Shown here: positions 12,287 through 53,927 of the stretch, one piece after another
Numbering within the stretch: the stretch's first letter is position 1
Layout of the letters: each line of letters begins with the position of its first letter
Assembly: GCA_003260075.1 (NCBI GenBank)
Contig: QLIY01000501.1
Location: forward strand, 45,077 to 109,076
Length of the DNA: 64,000 nt
Reading direction: 5' to 3'
Origin: Phallusia mammillata
Lineage: Eukaryota > Chordata > Ascidiacea > Phlebobranchia > Ascidiidae
Notes under the pieces: generated by a model
Told to the model about the DNA's origin: nothing
The model's database searches: none
Seen by the model: the letters and a program-made list of their open reading frames with translations, nothing else
Made by a program: the position numbers and the translations under genes

Positions 12287-13080
12287 AGTTTTTGGAAAAT
12301 AACTTTTTTGTCAAACAAATATTTAATAATATTTAGTATTTATTTGGAAAAGATTTTTCAATCTTTTTTGGGCAACAGGGAGTTTGATCCTCGTCTCGTA
12401 AAACTTCACTGAAGCGGTGTCTTAAGCCTTGACTCAAAATAAATAAAAAAGTCTCCTAAAATCAGTCAGTAGAAATCAATATCCACCATTTCCCGTGTCA
12501 TAATTGATATTGGATGTTTTGTGTCCTCTTCCTCTGTCTTTGACACCCTTGCATCGCTCTTCCGTCGCTTTTAACCCTTCAGGGAGTACAAGGTCTAGGT
12601 TAGACAGACTCTTACAGCTGGTGGATTTATTGGACACGACAGACCAAGCTACGATCAATCCTTCTCTCTGTTCGTAGACTTTCTCCTCCTTTGTCTCTCT
12701 CTTGCACCTTTTGCAGGTGCGCCTCTTACCAAAGAGTAGCCGGGAGTCAGAGGTCCAAATTTTTCGCGCAAATAGTCGAGGTGCTGAAAAGCAAACGCTT
12801 CGCGAGTGGGCCAAATGAACACGGCTTTTCAATCAATAGCGATAAATATTGATGTTTTCGCCGCATCAGCCTCCACGTCTTCATGTCTGGAAACGAAGTT
12901 ATCTTGTTGAAGGCGCTGGCGCAACTTGCAGGCTTCGATCCAAAAGCTTTGATCGAAAACACCTTTGCGTGTCGCTGTCGCCGCTCCGTGTACCTGTCGA
13001 TACGCGTTAAGAGACTCCTGTGACATTTATCATCGATTTATTCAACCAGGAGCTATCCTGACTCCCATCACAAGCTCCGA

Positions 13081-13348
13081 TTTGCGCTCACTGCAGCTGA
13101 TTAAAATGTCACGCCTTAAAACTATGTAGGCTACTCTGAAACTTCAGTATTAAAGATTTTTAACGAGAAACGCGTAGACATATGGCCAAATAAACTTTGG
13201 TTGGTTAACCATTTCCCCCCCCCCTTTGCGCTCACTGCAGCTGATTAAAATGTCACGCCTTAAAACTATGTACTCTGAAACTTCAGTATTAAAGATTTTT
13301 AAGGAGAAACGCGTAGACATATGGCCAAATAAACTTTGGTTAGTTAAC
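13081..13348. repeat. Direct repeat pair (~0.13 kb) split by C tract
   Basis: 13081-13211 and 13225-13348 share TTTGCGCTCACTGCAGCTGA to AACTTTGGTT. Ten C (13215-13224) lie between. The left copy has an extra AGGCT relative to the right. Confidence 0.9.
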
Positions 13349-13369
13349 CCTTCCGTTGCTTACACAAGT

Positions 13370-13590
13370 GTAAAAAGTTTTCACACAATGTTGGGAAGCA
13401 TTGTCTCATTTCACATTTAACAATTATGTCGATTTCCGTGTTCGGTTTTATTTTTGTTTCAGATATTATAATATAGTGGCCCCCCCCCCGTAAAAAGTTT
13501 TCACACAATGTTGGGAAGCATTGTCTCATTTCACATTCAACAATTATGTCGTTCGGTATTATTTTTGTTTCAGATATTATAATATAGTGA
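13370..13590. repeat. Direct repeat pair (~0.1 kb) split by C tract
   Basis: 13370-13479 and 13490-13590 share GTAAAAAGTTTTCACACAAT through TATTATAATATAGTG, separated by 10 C (13480-13489). It lies only about 20 bases after the previous pair. Confidence 0.9.
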
Positions 13591-15974
13591 CTTTATAAAG
13601 CCATCGCTCCCGCTGGGTTGTACATTGGCGCCTGCGAACTTATCTGACCTTTGTAGTGAATTATTGCAGTCCTGGAAAGTAACTGCCGAGGTTGGCGTAA
13701 ATCTCAGCTCAGCGTGCGACTTACCTACTCAGTACAATGCATGTGATCTTCTTAAATTCCTTTCTCGTGACGGTCAGGTGTACAGTATAATGCAAGACCA
13801 TGAGCCTGTGAAACTATTTGTTACTTTGTATGCAGCTTGATGTTGTGGAATGTAAAAAGTAACATAATGAATATCTCTTCGTGTCTATATGCAAGTCTGA
13901 AAGGTGTACAAGTCTAAAAAGAGACCTGGAAGTATAGTGCACCAGAAAACGCTTGGTTCGTTTTCATGCTCGCATAGATTGAAGTTTTAATAGTTTTCCT
14001 GATGGCATGGATTTTTTGTTTTGTGTCAGTGACATTAGCGGCCGTTCCGCATTTTACATCAACGATATGCGCGTTACGTGTTTTTTTTGCATCAGATGTT
14101 GATCTTTGGTAACCTATTTAAACTTCTGTGATATTTTCAACTCACTTGGCAAATCATAGCCAAGGACATTTCTGAAATCGAACTATCGACACCTCGTCGA
14201 AAAAGATATGTTGACGCTTTATCTAACGTAACACCCGTATGATCTTACATTTTACTGAATAGGCCATAACAAACTATACCCTTTTAGATTAAGTTTGGTT
14301 TTTCAGGGTTTTTTTTCACGAGTTTTGGCCAGGTATTGATTACCTCCAAAAGAGGTTGTAATTTGTAGGTCTATGAACGAGTCAGCGCTGAGTTTTTGCT
14401 ATCAATAATCGATACCACTAGTCAATACAATTGCTCGTAAGTAAGCTTATGTTTATTGAGGTTTTGATGTATCTATTTAAGCTTGCTAAATCAAGAACGC
14501 AGAAGGGAAAGATGATCGAGTTATTTATTTCATTTCGCTTACGTTCGTTTGCGGACGTAGTATTGAAGATATAAAGTAAAGCTTGAATCTCCATTGGCAC
14601 TAAAGCATTATCCCTTAAATATAGTTTAAGAGCGGATTAGAAAGTTTTGGCATAACATAAAGTGTCTTCTTAGTTTTTTAGTAAGGTGTTTTGTGTCGAA
14701 ATCCTCGTGGTTTTCTGTTTATTACAGTGGTAAAAAGCAAAGCCCAGGGTTCAAGTTCCGGTAGGTCCATTTTGAATTGTTTACACAAGTGTCGGAAAGC
14801 GGTCAGTTTGTTTTAGGTTGAAGTTACTGCTGCCATCACGTGCCTGACCTGGGTAAGGTGACCTTTATGTCGCAGAGTTCGTGCTCTCTAAAAAAACGAT
14901 TGTGGAGTCACGGCCACCTCTGCAGTCAAAAATACCGGACATTTCGCTGACAAACACACTAGGCTGGGGAAGGCGTCAAACCGACCGGTGATTCATGTTC
15001 GTCGGAAGTTTGACGTCATTCCAGGAGTCAAGGCGGCGTGTTTTCCAAACTAGAAGACATGCGAAAATACTCTGCTTTCAGACTGCCATGACAGGCCGTC
15101 TTTTGACAACAAAAGTCTGAGAGGTACAAATCAATGTATGCATGAAGTAGAAGCACGAATCATTTAAATTGGGCTTGTTCTGTGTTTTATGGGCTGCAAG
15201 AAACCACAATTGAGATAGGATTGTTTAAAGCACGTGCTTATGGCCATGTTGCATCGTGTTCAAGATACGAAGTATCACGAGTTGTATGAAATTGAAGTTT
15301 TTAATTTCCTGGTATCTATCAGTTGAAAGTCATTTGATCAGAGGTGTAGCGTATTGTAAGCTTGGAGTCAAGTTCTTTTACCTTTGGCGTTTCAATTCTC
15401 CCGGTCAAGCCACGAACCCCATGATAGTTAATTGGGAGTAGATTTCGTGGGAAAGTCTCACATCAAACACAAGATCACAGGATCGACCTTTATCACCACA
15501 TGACCGGTGCTTTCTCGCCGACAAGCAAAGCATGTGCCGTACTTGTATTTGTGAGGCAACGGTAAACGTGAGATTGCACCAGGCAGTTTTGCCTTACGTT
15601 GTTCGTTGACCTTTTTATCTGGCAGTATTTGAAACCGGTGCCAGATTTCTCACCGTGCTGGTTTTCCGATTTTGTAATAAACTACGTGAAACACAAACCC
15701 AATATCTCAGTCATAGGAAATGCTGGTGATGTTGTGACATGGAAGGTTATTTGAAGCTAACTGTCAACAAACAGCGTAATGTTTTCAACTTCACGTTCGT
15801 TCACAATCGGCGCGTATTAAGTCTTCAATAATATTCTTAGGTTAAGTCATCTGAGCTTTCTTGCAGAGAAGTCTAGAACGATGTGTGACAGATTATTTAA
15901 AGCGTATTTTGCATTTCCATTTTACTCATAACTAGCAACATACCTTTATTTTATTGTTGTTTTTGTGTTTACAG
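13591..15974. other. Gene-free stretch immediately upstream of first supported zeb exon
   Basis: No supported exon. The 13625-13840 open frame resembles nothing known to me. I looked for a donor in phase 2 that would join to 15975 behind an ATG and found no convincing one. Donor-like GTAAGG near 14853 and GTAAGTAAG near 14437 have no open ATG-led frame in front of them. Confidence 0.4.
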
Positions 15975-45423
<29,449 letters not shown>

Positions 45424-46240
45424 CTCAACCAACAATGCGATATATGATGTTCGCTTCCTATGGACGCTCCACGCGCTACAAGTTTGTATTTCAGGGCGAC
45501 GCTTCGCTCTCTGTTCATGTAAGACCAACTGTTTAAGCCCTCGCTGCCAGTCGTTATATCCGTTTGTGTTGTACATACATATACGCCGTTTAAACTATTT
45601 CCGTTTCGTACTAATTGCTGTTTACCCTTTGCCTAACAGTACCGCCACCACCGAACAATTTTATTCATTTTTTCCACCCGTGTTTTGCAACGGCATGAAC
45701 TGACTTTTAAATGTGTTGTTGCAATTTTGTTGCCGAATATCTCCCATTTGTGCACTGTTATACGCTGTTCACCGACACTATACCTACCGAATATGTCTTC
45801 ATGCGCATGTACTAACAGATCCCAGCGTGTGAACGAACACATTATTGCAGTCCTTATTTTTGTTGCGTACTTGTTGTGAGCAAAAGCGATTTTTTTGTTT
45901 AAAGTGCCTGAGCGTACTCTATAGCCAGTGTCTGTTGTTATTGCCCTTTTTCGACCCTGCGACTTACATGACCATACAACACTGTTACAAAGCGCTTCGT
46001 CATGACACAAGCTTCTTCATTCGATCGTAAACCGCGTCTTCTTCACTTTACCGATTTCACAAGTATGCTTGTTTGTGCATTCTAGGCCCGAACGTACGTT
46101 TCACTTCTTCACCCCGCGCTTGGCTGCTGGCTTTACATGCAAGGCTGCTACAAATTATCTGCATGGCATATTCGGACTGTTGGCATGCTGTCACGTTTTT
46201 TATTTCACTTCACCAAGTTAACTAAAACCACATCAATAAA
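45424..46240 (+). other. zeb 3' UTR with poly(A) signal
   Basis: No splice site or gene follows the stop. The first good AATAAA on the plus strand that I noted is at 46235-46240, giving a 3' UTR of about 0.8 kb. The exact cleavage site is unknown. Confidence 0.55.
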
Positions 46241-47452
46241 AAAACTGTATGTTTTGTTTCCAACCTTTAAGGCTTGTGCGCCATGTAAACGCTTCTTTAT
46301 AGCCAAACCGTTACAGTAACGTATGTTAAAGCTCATATATCTTCTTTGGTAAAAAAGCATATGCCAGGTTATTGTTACCTATAGCTTTTGCGTACTTGTG
46401 TATACACACCAATTTATTGAAAACGATTCCACACGTAATTATGCAGTCAAAGGCGAAGCTTTTGTTCAAGTACCTGCCTCTTCAACTATTGTTTTCTTTG
46501 CAACAATTTTCCAAATGCTTTTTTAATCCAAAACTAAATCATACCCGAAAACGTTGCATTTTTATTTTTTCCTAATAGTACTCCAAAACACTATGACATA
46601 TCTGCGCAGTTTTTTGTTCTATTCTTAACGAACTGATGTGATTGTGTAAAGGCCTAAGGTTATTTTTGTATTTTCACTTCGTACCTTGTATTGCATACAG
46701 GTACTGACCAGTCCTTTGATAGTAATAGTGACCAATGATGAAACGAGCTTTGAGCCCACTTTTACGTGGTTCGAAAACGCTTTGCAAGATAATGAATTGT
46801 TGAATGCTTGCTTGTAGAACATGTTGTGTGTTCGCATTGCGAAATCACGGTGTGATTACTATTGACGAGTTGTTTGTTTTCTTTGTACACTGATAATTGT
46901 GCACAAGTGCTTATGCGACAAAGAAAGTATGTGACGTGAGTTATTTACTATTAAAGGAACAAAGTGAATTCAGTTGTGTTATTGTATGATTACCGGCAGC
47001 CTATTGGTCTGTTTTTGGATATTTTTGGAATGGGTACTTTCGTGAAACCAGGTAGAGCTATTAACATCCAACCTCAGGGCAGTCCAACATTTAGCTAATT
47101 TAGATATTGGTGGTGCAAAGAGCTAAATTACTAATTTAGCAACTAGATAGTGGCAGGATTGGGAAGTAAGGAAATTTTACATTAGTAACAAAGTTTTAAA
47201 GTCTATTGTGTTTTTTTAATGATAATACCTTACCCCAATTCTAGTAGTCCTAATTTTGTAGATATACCGCTTCAAATAGGTATTTGTTGGCTACTCTGCG
47301 CCACCTAACGGAAGGTAACTAAAAATACAAACACCCAAGTGATAGTGCCGCAACGTATTTGTGATCCAAAAACCAAAATTTATTTTTAAGGAACTTTAAA
47401 CTGTGCAAAAGCACAAACTTAAACAATTTTAATTTTTAGGAACACTATACAG
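46241..47452. other. Gene-free stretch
   Basis: Unique AT-rich sequence downstream of zeb; no open frame or repeat worth naming. Confidence 0.45.
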
Positions 47453-47669
47453 CATGGGTTCTTAACCTGGGGTGCACGCACCCCTAAGGGGTGCGAGAAC
47501 TGTTCCTAGGGGGTGCGGGGATGCTGAATGATTAAGGTTGGTTAGGTCTATTCTATTTAGGCAATTACAGAAGGGGGAGCGAAAATTGGTTAGTGATTTA
47601 AAAGGGGGTGCGAAAATTGGTTGGTGATTTGAAAGGGGTGCAGCAAGGAAAAAAGGTTAAGAACCACTG
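47453..47669. mobile_element. hAT-type MITE (CAGTGGTTCTTAACC family)
   Basis: The left end is ATGGGTTCTTAACCTGG and the right end GGTTAAGAACCACTG, an inverted pair. The interior is a run of GGGGTGCG words. The flanks CTATACAG and GTATACAG suggest a slightly degraded 8-bp duplication. It belongs to the same end-sequence class as the element at 48952-49999. Confidence 0.7.
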
Positions 47670-48951
47670 CAGTATACAGGGACTTAAATTTTAATTTTGC
47701 TGTGCAGCTTTTTTACCAGTTGCACAGAACAGAGAACGGTTTCATTTCTTCTCACTCGTAGTTAAACAAAACACATCAGGGTGCACCAAACTAGGCTACT
47801 GCCGTTGATAATTTATGTTTTTTGGGCTTTAAGTTGGCTATTAGCCTACACTTTTAGACTTTTTATCTGAAAATGTAATGTATCGTAATAAGCTTTTCGC
47901 CTTTTCCGCGAGCTGCATGAGGCACTAGAATCTTAAAATTTTGAAAGCGATCCTTTAGGAACTTTTTCGAGTAATCGCTGTCGGAGGAATATGTATGAAA
48001 AAAGCTTGAGTTTGTGCGCGAACCATTGCATATTTGATAAGATAGCCTACCGATGCTGTAGGGTAGGCTATCGAATGCAAAATAATTACCGAAGGCAAAT
48101 TGGTTTATATTTATCTTCAAATCTTAAGGAATGGCGTAATGATTTTCATAAGCTTGAATCAATGAGCAGAAGGTTCATTACAGTCTTCATTCACTAAGCA
48201 ACGAGCCGGGAATGCTATGTTTAAGTTGAAAGTAGGCTACAAATTATCAAGTAACTTATTATTGCACCCGTTGTTGTTGCTCACGAAACTACGACCCGCG
48301 GACAGGAACCGGAGCATTGGTCGGTGAGTGGAGACTTTTGTATGTTTTTTATAATTCGTTTTTCTATTTTTTTTTAAATACAGATGGTATATAGATCCGA
48401 CTAATGTTGAGCAAAATGGAAAATGTGTCTCTTAACAGCACAATGTTTTCCTCTCCAGGCAGTGTTTGTGGATCTAGGATGGACGAATAAGGCAATCGCC
48501 CCCCCTAGAACATGGAACTTAGTAGGCCTACCCAGTGGCGTAGGAGCATATGCTGCCGCCCCTGGCTTTCGTTGAAAATGCCGCCCTAAGTAGACTGCAG
48601 CAAATTTTGAAATAGTTTCATGTTCAAGCAATCTTTTCAATAAAAATAATTACAAATAATGTGCCGCGTCTCAGAAGTTCTATATTGCTCGAGAAAGAAG
48701 CCTCACTGTCTCAGCGTTAAGGCCAAAAATAAAAGACAAAAAATGGAGAAAAAATGTATTAGGCAAATAAAAGATCAATAGCCGCCTCAAAATTGAACTT
48801 TTCGAGCTTTCGTTCAAGCACTCGAAATCTATCAAGCGGTATCTCTTTGACATTACAACTGGAATCATAACAGTTTCATCTTGTTGTACCGTACCAGTAG
48901 ATTTCTTCTGCAGTTTGGCTTGTGGTTTTGTGAGGACATTTTCCTCTAAAT

Positions 48952-49999
48952 CAGTGGTTCTTAACCTTTTTATAACGGCCGAACCCCTACGATATTCTTC
49001 AGCCTTTGGTCGAACCCCAAAGTTACATCCTAGGTTTTTAATCCATTTTGTTTGATGGGTCATAATTAGTTTTTGTTCAAACGTAGTGGCAAAAGTTACT
49101 GTTTGTCTTTTTGTTAAATTCTGACATAATAATACAAGCAACTTGTTTGATAATTGCTTTAATTCCGGCAATTTTTAGTTTTTACCAAAATGAAGCATTG
49201 TATTTTTAGCATCTGTACACAAACATGAAAACGATGGGGTAAAAGTTTTTGCTGCTAACAAAATTTCCTTGTTTTTTCTGCTGACGAACAACGCGCACAG
49301 TGCTCTTTGTTACGTCAAAAAAAAAAAAAAGCTTAGTGCAGGGGTGCACAGCCTTTTTGCTAGGACGGCTGCATCGCAGATTCTTATTTCACCAACGGCC
49401 GCCATTTACCTGCTTTTTTTATTTTAAAATACTTTATATCATATACATACCATCTAATAGCGCCCAAGCAGCCCAGATGAATTTCTAGCTTGGTGCACTG
49501 CACAGGGTAGAGATCAGTCTTAAGTGTTTATGATGTCACAATGCATATTGTAATGCTTGCGGTACCTGTTTTGTTCGCATTGTTTGCACACAATAGGCGT
49601 ACAAAAAGTCTGATGTATATGGTTATTAGGCTGGTAATACTATTTAGTACCACAAACTGTTTAGAGCAGTTAAAGAATTAAAATATTTAACAAAAGAGTT
49701 TTATTTACGTAACGGCCGCCTGTACATATATTTTAATAAACATGTTCACGGCCGCACGTACTCGACTTTGCGGCGGCATGCGGCCGTACGCCCGCAGGTT
49801 GTGTACCCATGCCTTTGTGTTACCTTCCAACGTTTTGATACTTGGCAAATAGAAATGCCATTTTTTAGCAACTATAGACCCTAAAGTTTGACGAAAACGT
49901 GTATTTGTATTGTACATCAAAAATACCTTCGTCGAACCCCTGGTTCGGCTTTGCCGGCGAACCCCTGGGGTTCGATCGAACCCCGGTTAAGAACCACTG
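48952..49999. mobile_element. hAT-type element C nested in A, perfect 8-bp duplication
   Basis: Ends CAGTGGTTCTTAACC / GGTTAAGAACCACTG, flanked by CTCTAAAT on both sides (48944-48951, 50000-50007). It is 1,048 bp, of which 473 bp is a further nested element. The outer portions repeat GAACCCC words. No intact transposase. Confidence 0.92.
49339..49811. mobile_element. hAT-like MITE D nested in C
   Basis: Ends CAGGGGTGCACAGCC / GGTTGTGTACCCATG; flanks GCTTAGTG and CCTTTGTG match at 6 of 8. The interior is GCGGCCG/GGCCGCC-rich and resembles the DCAF7 intron element at 536-905. Insertion order is therefore A, then C, then D. Confidence 0.75.
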
Positions 50000-50755
50000 C
50001 TCTAAATGGACCCTTGTGGTACTAAGGCTAGTACTAGTACTTGGGGATACAGCACTACATGTAGGAGTAACAGCACTGTCATCAGCTCTTTCTCTTTTTC
50101 AAGATGGAACTCCTGTAAGTGCAGATCTTTTACTTTTTTGGCATTTTATTTTTGTAGTTATTCACAATAGTATTGGTAAGCTATGCTATAGTAATAGAGT
50201 CAAAAGTATCTGTTAATGAGCAATTAGACTACTGGTTCACTGAGCCAGTGTTTGCCTCGAAAAATATAATCATGAGTAGCCTAAAGCTTTTTCTAGCTCG
50301 AAAAATTCCTAGCACAAAGAGCAACACCTTCTCATACCACAACCTCACTGATACTGAGTTCACCAGAAAAACAAAGATCAGTTTCTCGCTCCAGTGAAAA
50401 CCTGTTGGAAATGGTTGAATCTAGTTGTTTGAGTTATTTTTTTTCCTCAAGGGACTTGTGTTTGTAAGAGACAACCATGTTCTGTGTGCTTTACAACTGG
50501 GGGTGCCCCTGAAGGCCTTAGGTGCCTCACTTTGAAGTGAGTTTTGACAAATAAATAATTTGAATTATGAAAAAAGGCTTACAGATTCAGAATCCTGATA
50601 AAATTTCCTTTTTTATGAGAACAAAAAACGTTTTTTGAAAAATATTGTCTTTTATCCAGAAGTGTCCCCTTAAGTCATTTTGCAGCCCCCGTGCAGCCTG
50701 CCGCCTCTGGCGCACAGCCAGAACCGCCAAGCTGCTATACGCCACTGGGCCTACC

Positions 50756-50950
50756 CAGTGCCGGATTAAGGGTCTGCTGGCCTGTAGGCACATTTTATAA
50801 GTGGCCCGAAAATCAGGGTTGCCAACTAAAAAAATACAATCATCAGTGTTGCGCTATCATTGTCACAAAGATCGTTGTTGTAAAGTGGCCTGTATTTTTG
50901 ACTGGCCTGTAGGCACGTGCCTACTTTGCCTAATGGTTAATCCGGCACTG
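50756..50950. mobile_element. hAT-type MITE B, abutting element A
   Basis: Ends CAGTGCCGGATTAA / TTAATCCGGCACTG; flanked by GGCCTACC at 50748-50755 and 50951-50958. It shares the middle GGCCTACC with element A, so three copies of the same 8-mer bracket two unrelated elements. Only 195 bp, non-coding. Confidence 0.92.
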
Positions 50951-50958
50951 GGCCTACC

Positions 50959-52770
50959 ATAAACATTGTTGAAGCGTTAGCAACAAGGAAAAAGTTTGTT
51001 AGTAGACCTATCTATTACAACAGTGTGTTGTTGTGTATAATATGGCTATCTCTTCCTCTTTCGTCAAAAGAATTTTTACGGAGCAATCATATGGCCTACC
51101 TTTATGTCGAACTCTCTGTATAGCGGGCATCAATGGTGCCCGGAAGGTTCGAACACGGTGAAATATTTGCTCTAAATATGCTAACAGAAATGAAGTTCTA
51201 TTTGCGTTGGCGTTTATTTGTACATAGCTTAAACATCGTCAATTTATTGCTTTTAATGCACATGTTCATAACCGCTTTTTCTCGTGTAATAGGCCTAGTT
51301 CCCGTTTCTATAAAAACCTATTTCGCATACGTAACATTTTTTCCTGCGTTTATTTACCCCCAAAGCATGTAACTTAACACTGATTTGCGGAAAACGGAAC
51401 TTGGTTGGACACTGGACAGCAACCGGGGCGTGTATTGGAGACCAGCTAGGCCTAGGCTACTGCGCCAACATGGAGATATTATTACGTTATTTTCAACAAT
51501 TTGCAAAGAGCTTAATCTGCAAACTGAATTTTGTAGTGCAGCAATTCATTTTCATGCATTTCCGTAATATTTCCTCATAATACTTCAAACGCCTTTCTTT
51601 GCCTAAACACGTTTTTGATAGTCGGTTTTATTATTTCACGCTCTATTAAACATGGTGATGCATGATCAATCACGACTCACGAGACATGTTAAAAAATAAA
51701 AGGATTATTAAAAAGAGGATTATTAATTTGCCGAGTTTAACTAAATAACTGAATCTGGCGGTAAAGCGTTTTTACGTTTATCATATTTTATGAATAGGTG
51801 ATAGGATTAGGAACTTAGTATTTGCAATTTTCAGTAATTTTGCTTTATCTTGTCATAAATTCCTTCTGTGCTGCTCGGACTTTGTTGGAACTTGGATTGG
51901 AATTGGAATGCTTGCAGCCCCCCCCCAAACAAAAAACTTACCCCTACCCATTCATTGCAAATGAACCAACAATAGTCATGTGAATCTGTGACCCTTATTT
52001 TTTTGCAATTTGTTGTGCTTAAAACGGTCATCTTAGTGCAAATTTATTAATTTTATGATGCCCCTTTTAACTAAATAGTAAAAATTGGTGATTAATACGT
52101 TTTGCATCAATAATTTGGCAAACATGTGCTCCTTGAGATGTTGGTGTAGTGGCAAAGCCGTTGATACACATTCAATGTATAACTATGGACTTTGTTGTAA
52201 ACAACAGAGAAGTTCTGTCACATATGAAGTAAAAGTAAATTAAACAAAAAGTAAATTCGACACCTCTTATTGAGTGCATTTTTTGTTTCAACTCGCCCCT
52301 AGAGTGCACTGGGCAGATTACTTTCTTCCTTTGCTACCGAAACAGCAATTTTTTACAGGTGTTGTCATTAAACTTTCACCTTTCCCAGGCAGTAGTCACA
52401 CTTGGTTGCGTTATATCTATAACAATCGCTTAGTTTTTTGCTGGTTTGCTAGCGAATCACTACCTGCGATTGCTTCTAGAAGCGAAAAAGCATATAGTCG
52501 GAATTTGTTTGTTTGTTTATGTTATAAAATCTGCTTGCATAAAATTTTCAAGACTCTTAAGATTCTTCGAGAAATATTTTTTTAATTTCTCGAGTAACGA
52601 GAAATAAAGGAACCATATTGTAAACCAATGCAGTAATTGACATGGTTGCATGGTATATATCTATCCTTTATTAGCTGTCAATAATGTATTTTCAAAGTGA
52701 GCACGAATGTATTTCAAAGTGAGCACAAAACATGTCAATTGGCTACAGTCTTACAAGTTTCTTGTTTTAC
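50959..52770. other. Region upstream of PDAP1 (copy 1)
   Basis: No supported gene. It should contain the promoter of the PDAP1-SIN1-AGMO cluster. The open frames at 51133-51372 and 52274-52585 look non-coding. A run of 9 C at 51918-51926 marks a site where the two copies differ in length. Confidence 0.45.
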
Positions 52771-52773
52771 TAG
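52771..52773 (+). promoter_or_regulatory. Putative trans-splice acceptor before PDAP1
   Basis: TTTCTTGTTTTACTAG ends 35 nt before the PDAP1 ATG with no upstream coding exon. In a tunicate this is what a spliced-leader acceptor would look like; an ordinary 5' UTR intron is the alternative. Confidence 0.45.
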
Positions 52774-52808
52774 GTTTGCACAATACATTGTGGATAGTAT
52801 TGCTAACA

Positions 52809-53306
52809 ATGCCGTACAAGAAAAATCACAAAGGGAAAAGTCGACAGTTTACGAATGTGGAAGAACTTGAATCACAAAGAAAACAGGACGAACAAAGAAG
52901 AGCTGCAAAACAGGCTGAATCATCATCTGAGGAAGAGGAGGAAGGTGATAATCAACAGCGCTCTGTAATTGATGTTCAAAATCCCAATCGAGTGGCGCAG
53001 AAAAATAAAAAGATATCACAGCTCGATGATGTTGTGGCAAAACCGGTTGAACTATCTCGAAGGGAGAAGGAAGAAATTGCTAAACAAGAGTCAGCAAGAA
53101 GGTATCAGCAACTTCATGCTGAGGGAAAAACTGATGAAGCAAAGGCAGATTTGGCAAGACTAGCTATTATTCGCAAACAGAGGGAAGAGTCTGCACGAAA
53201 ACGAGAAGAGGAGAAAAAAGAAAAAGAGGCAAGAGCACAAGCTGGAAAAGAAGCCAGTCTTAATGCAATAAAAAGCAAGGGTGGTGGTGCACGGAAAAAG
53301 AGATGA
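52809..53306 (+). CDS. PDAP1: PDAP1 (28 kDa heat- and acid-stable phosphoprotein), copy 1
   Basis: A 165-residue single-exon protein: [16 protein letters not shown] at the start, an acidic Ser/Glu patch ([11 protein letters not shown], about residues 38-48), then the family core [40 protein letters not shown] and [20 protein letters not shown], and a Lys/Arg-rich tail. Human PDAP1 (181 aa) has IDIENPNRVAQ, LSRREREEIEKQ and [19 protein letters not shown] in the same order. The start is the ATG with the MPxxxxHKG context; a longer frame upstream lies in presumed 5' UTR. The protein is highly charged and probably helical or disordered. It is known as a PDGF-associated phosphoprotein; its mechanism is poorly defined. 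It sits about 0.6 kb before SIN1. Confidence 0.95.
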   Translation: MPYKKNHKGKSRQFTNVEELESQRKQDEQRRAAKQAESSSEEEEEGDNQQRSVIDVQNPNRVAQKNKKISQLDDVVAKPVELSRREKEEIAKQESARRYQQLHAEGKTDEAKADLARLAIIRKQREESARKREEEKKEKEARAQAGKEASLNAIKSKGGGARKKR

Positions 53307-53866
53307 ACTCTTTTCCATAGTTTTATTGTATGCATCTGGAAACAAGGTTAACTGCAGATAACACCATGGTGAGATTCTAAATCATTAAAACCAACTGGTT
53401 GGTTGGTGGTGGCTTTTGTTAGACCTTTAGGTGCAGATGAAAGATTTTTGCAATTCAGGTTCAGGCTTGTTGTTTTATGTGTTTAGATCTTATCTTTTTG
53501 ACTTTACTTTAATCTAATTACATGGGTACAACTGAAATGAACAAATCAGAAAGGTTAACATAAACCTTCTGATGTATAGTAGCTCAATAGGTAAAGAATT
53601 TTAGCTATTTATTTGGGCATATTGTCAGCTATATGCTGCCATTTTGTGTTATTCAATTGCTGTTGCAAGTTTTGCCTTTCCTAAAATCAATTTAAGATAA
53701 CAGTTTTGTTCTGATATATAGCTTTTAATTAAATTACTCACCAAGTAAAGCGATTGTCGGACAATGTGTTACAATATGATGTTTGTATTTGCATGCATGT
53801 TGATTACCACCACAAAATGTGTTTTGGATTTTTTTGACATTTTTAATGGAACGCAGATCTGTCATA

Positions 53867-53895
53867 AATAAAACATGTTTGAAAAAAATCTTTAG
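53867..53895 (+). promoter_or_regulatory. Intercistronic AATAAA - TTTAG junction (PDAP1/SIN1), copy 1
   Basis: AATAAA at 53867-53872 (poly(A) signal for PDAP1) is followed 18 bases later by TCTTTAG, a splice acceptor 32 nt before the SIN1 ATG. A poly(A) signal directly abutting an acceptor is the layout of tunicate operon junctions. Confidence 0.55.
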
Positions 53896-53927
53896 GATAG
53901 GAATTGTAGGGCAAACAACTTTAAAAC

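Larger units (their letters stand above)
48533..50747. mobile_element. hAT-type element A, interrupted by another hAT
   Basis: Begins CAGTGGCGTAGGAGC and ends with TATACGCCACTG. Both sides carry the 8-bp duplication GGCCTACC (48525-48532 and 50748-50755). Removing the nested 48952-49999 element and one target copy leaves about 1.16 kb. A minus-strand frame (about 48780-48950) reading NVLTKPQAKLQKKSTGTVQQ may be a transposase or captured-ORF remnant; it is too short to assign. Confidence 0.85.

Noticed and set aside
12209..12412. Open frames encoding poly-Pro (+) or poly-Gly (-)
   Set aside because: They are produced solely by the 65-base C tract; no conserved sequence on either side.
14735..14768. 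tRNA-like T-arm phrase GGGTTCAAGTTCCGG
   Set aside because: No matching D-arm, anticodon arm or acceptor stem within the 75 bases upstream; not called as a tRNA or SINE.
51133..51372. 79-codon frame present in both large copies (also 56413-56652)
   Set aside because: Its conservation between copies only reflects the duplication; no homology is recognised and it sits in presumed promoter/5' region.
52707..52808. Longer PDAP1 start at 52707
   Set aside because: The upstream extension is hydrophobic and unlike the family. A pyrimidine-rich AG separates it from the MPYKKNHKG start that matches PDAP1.
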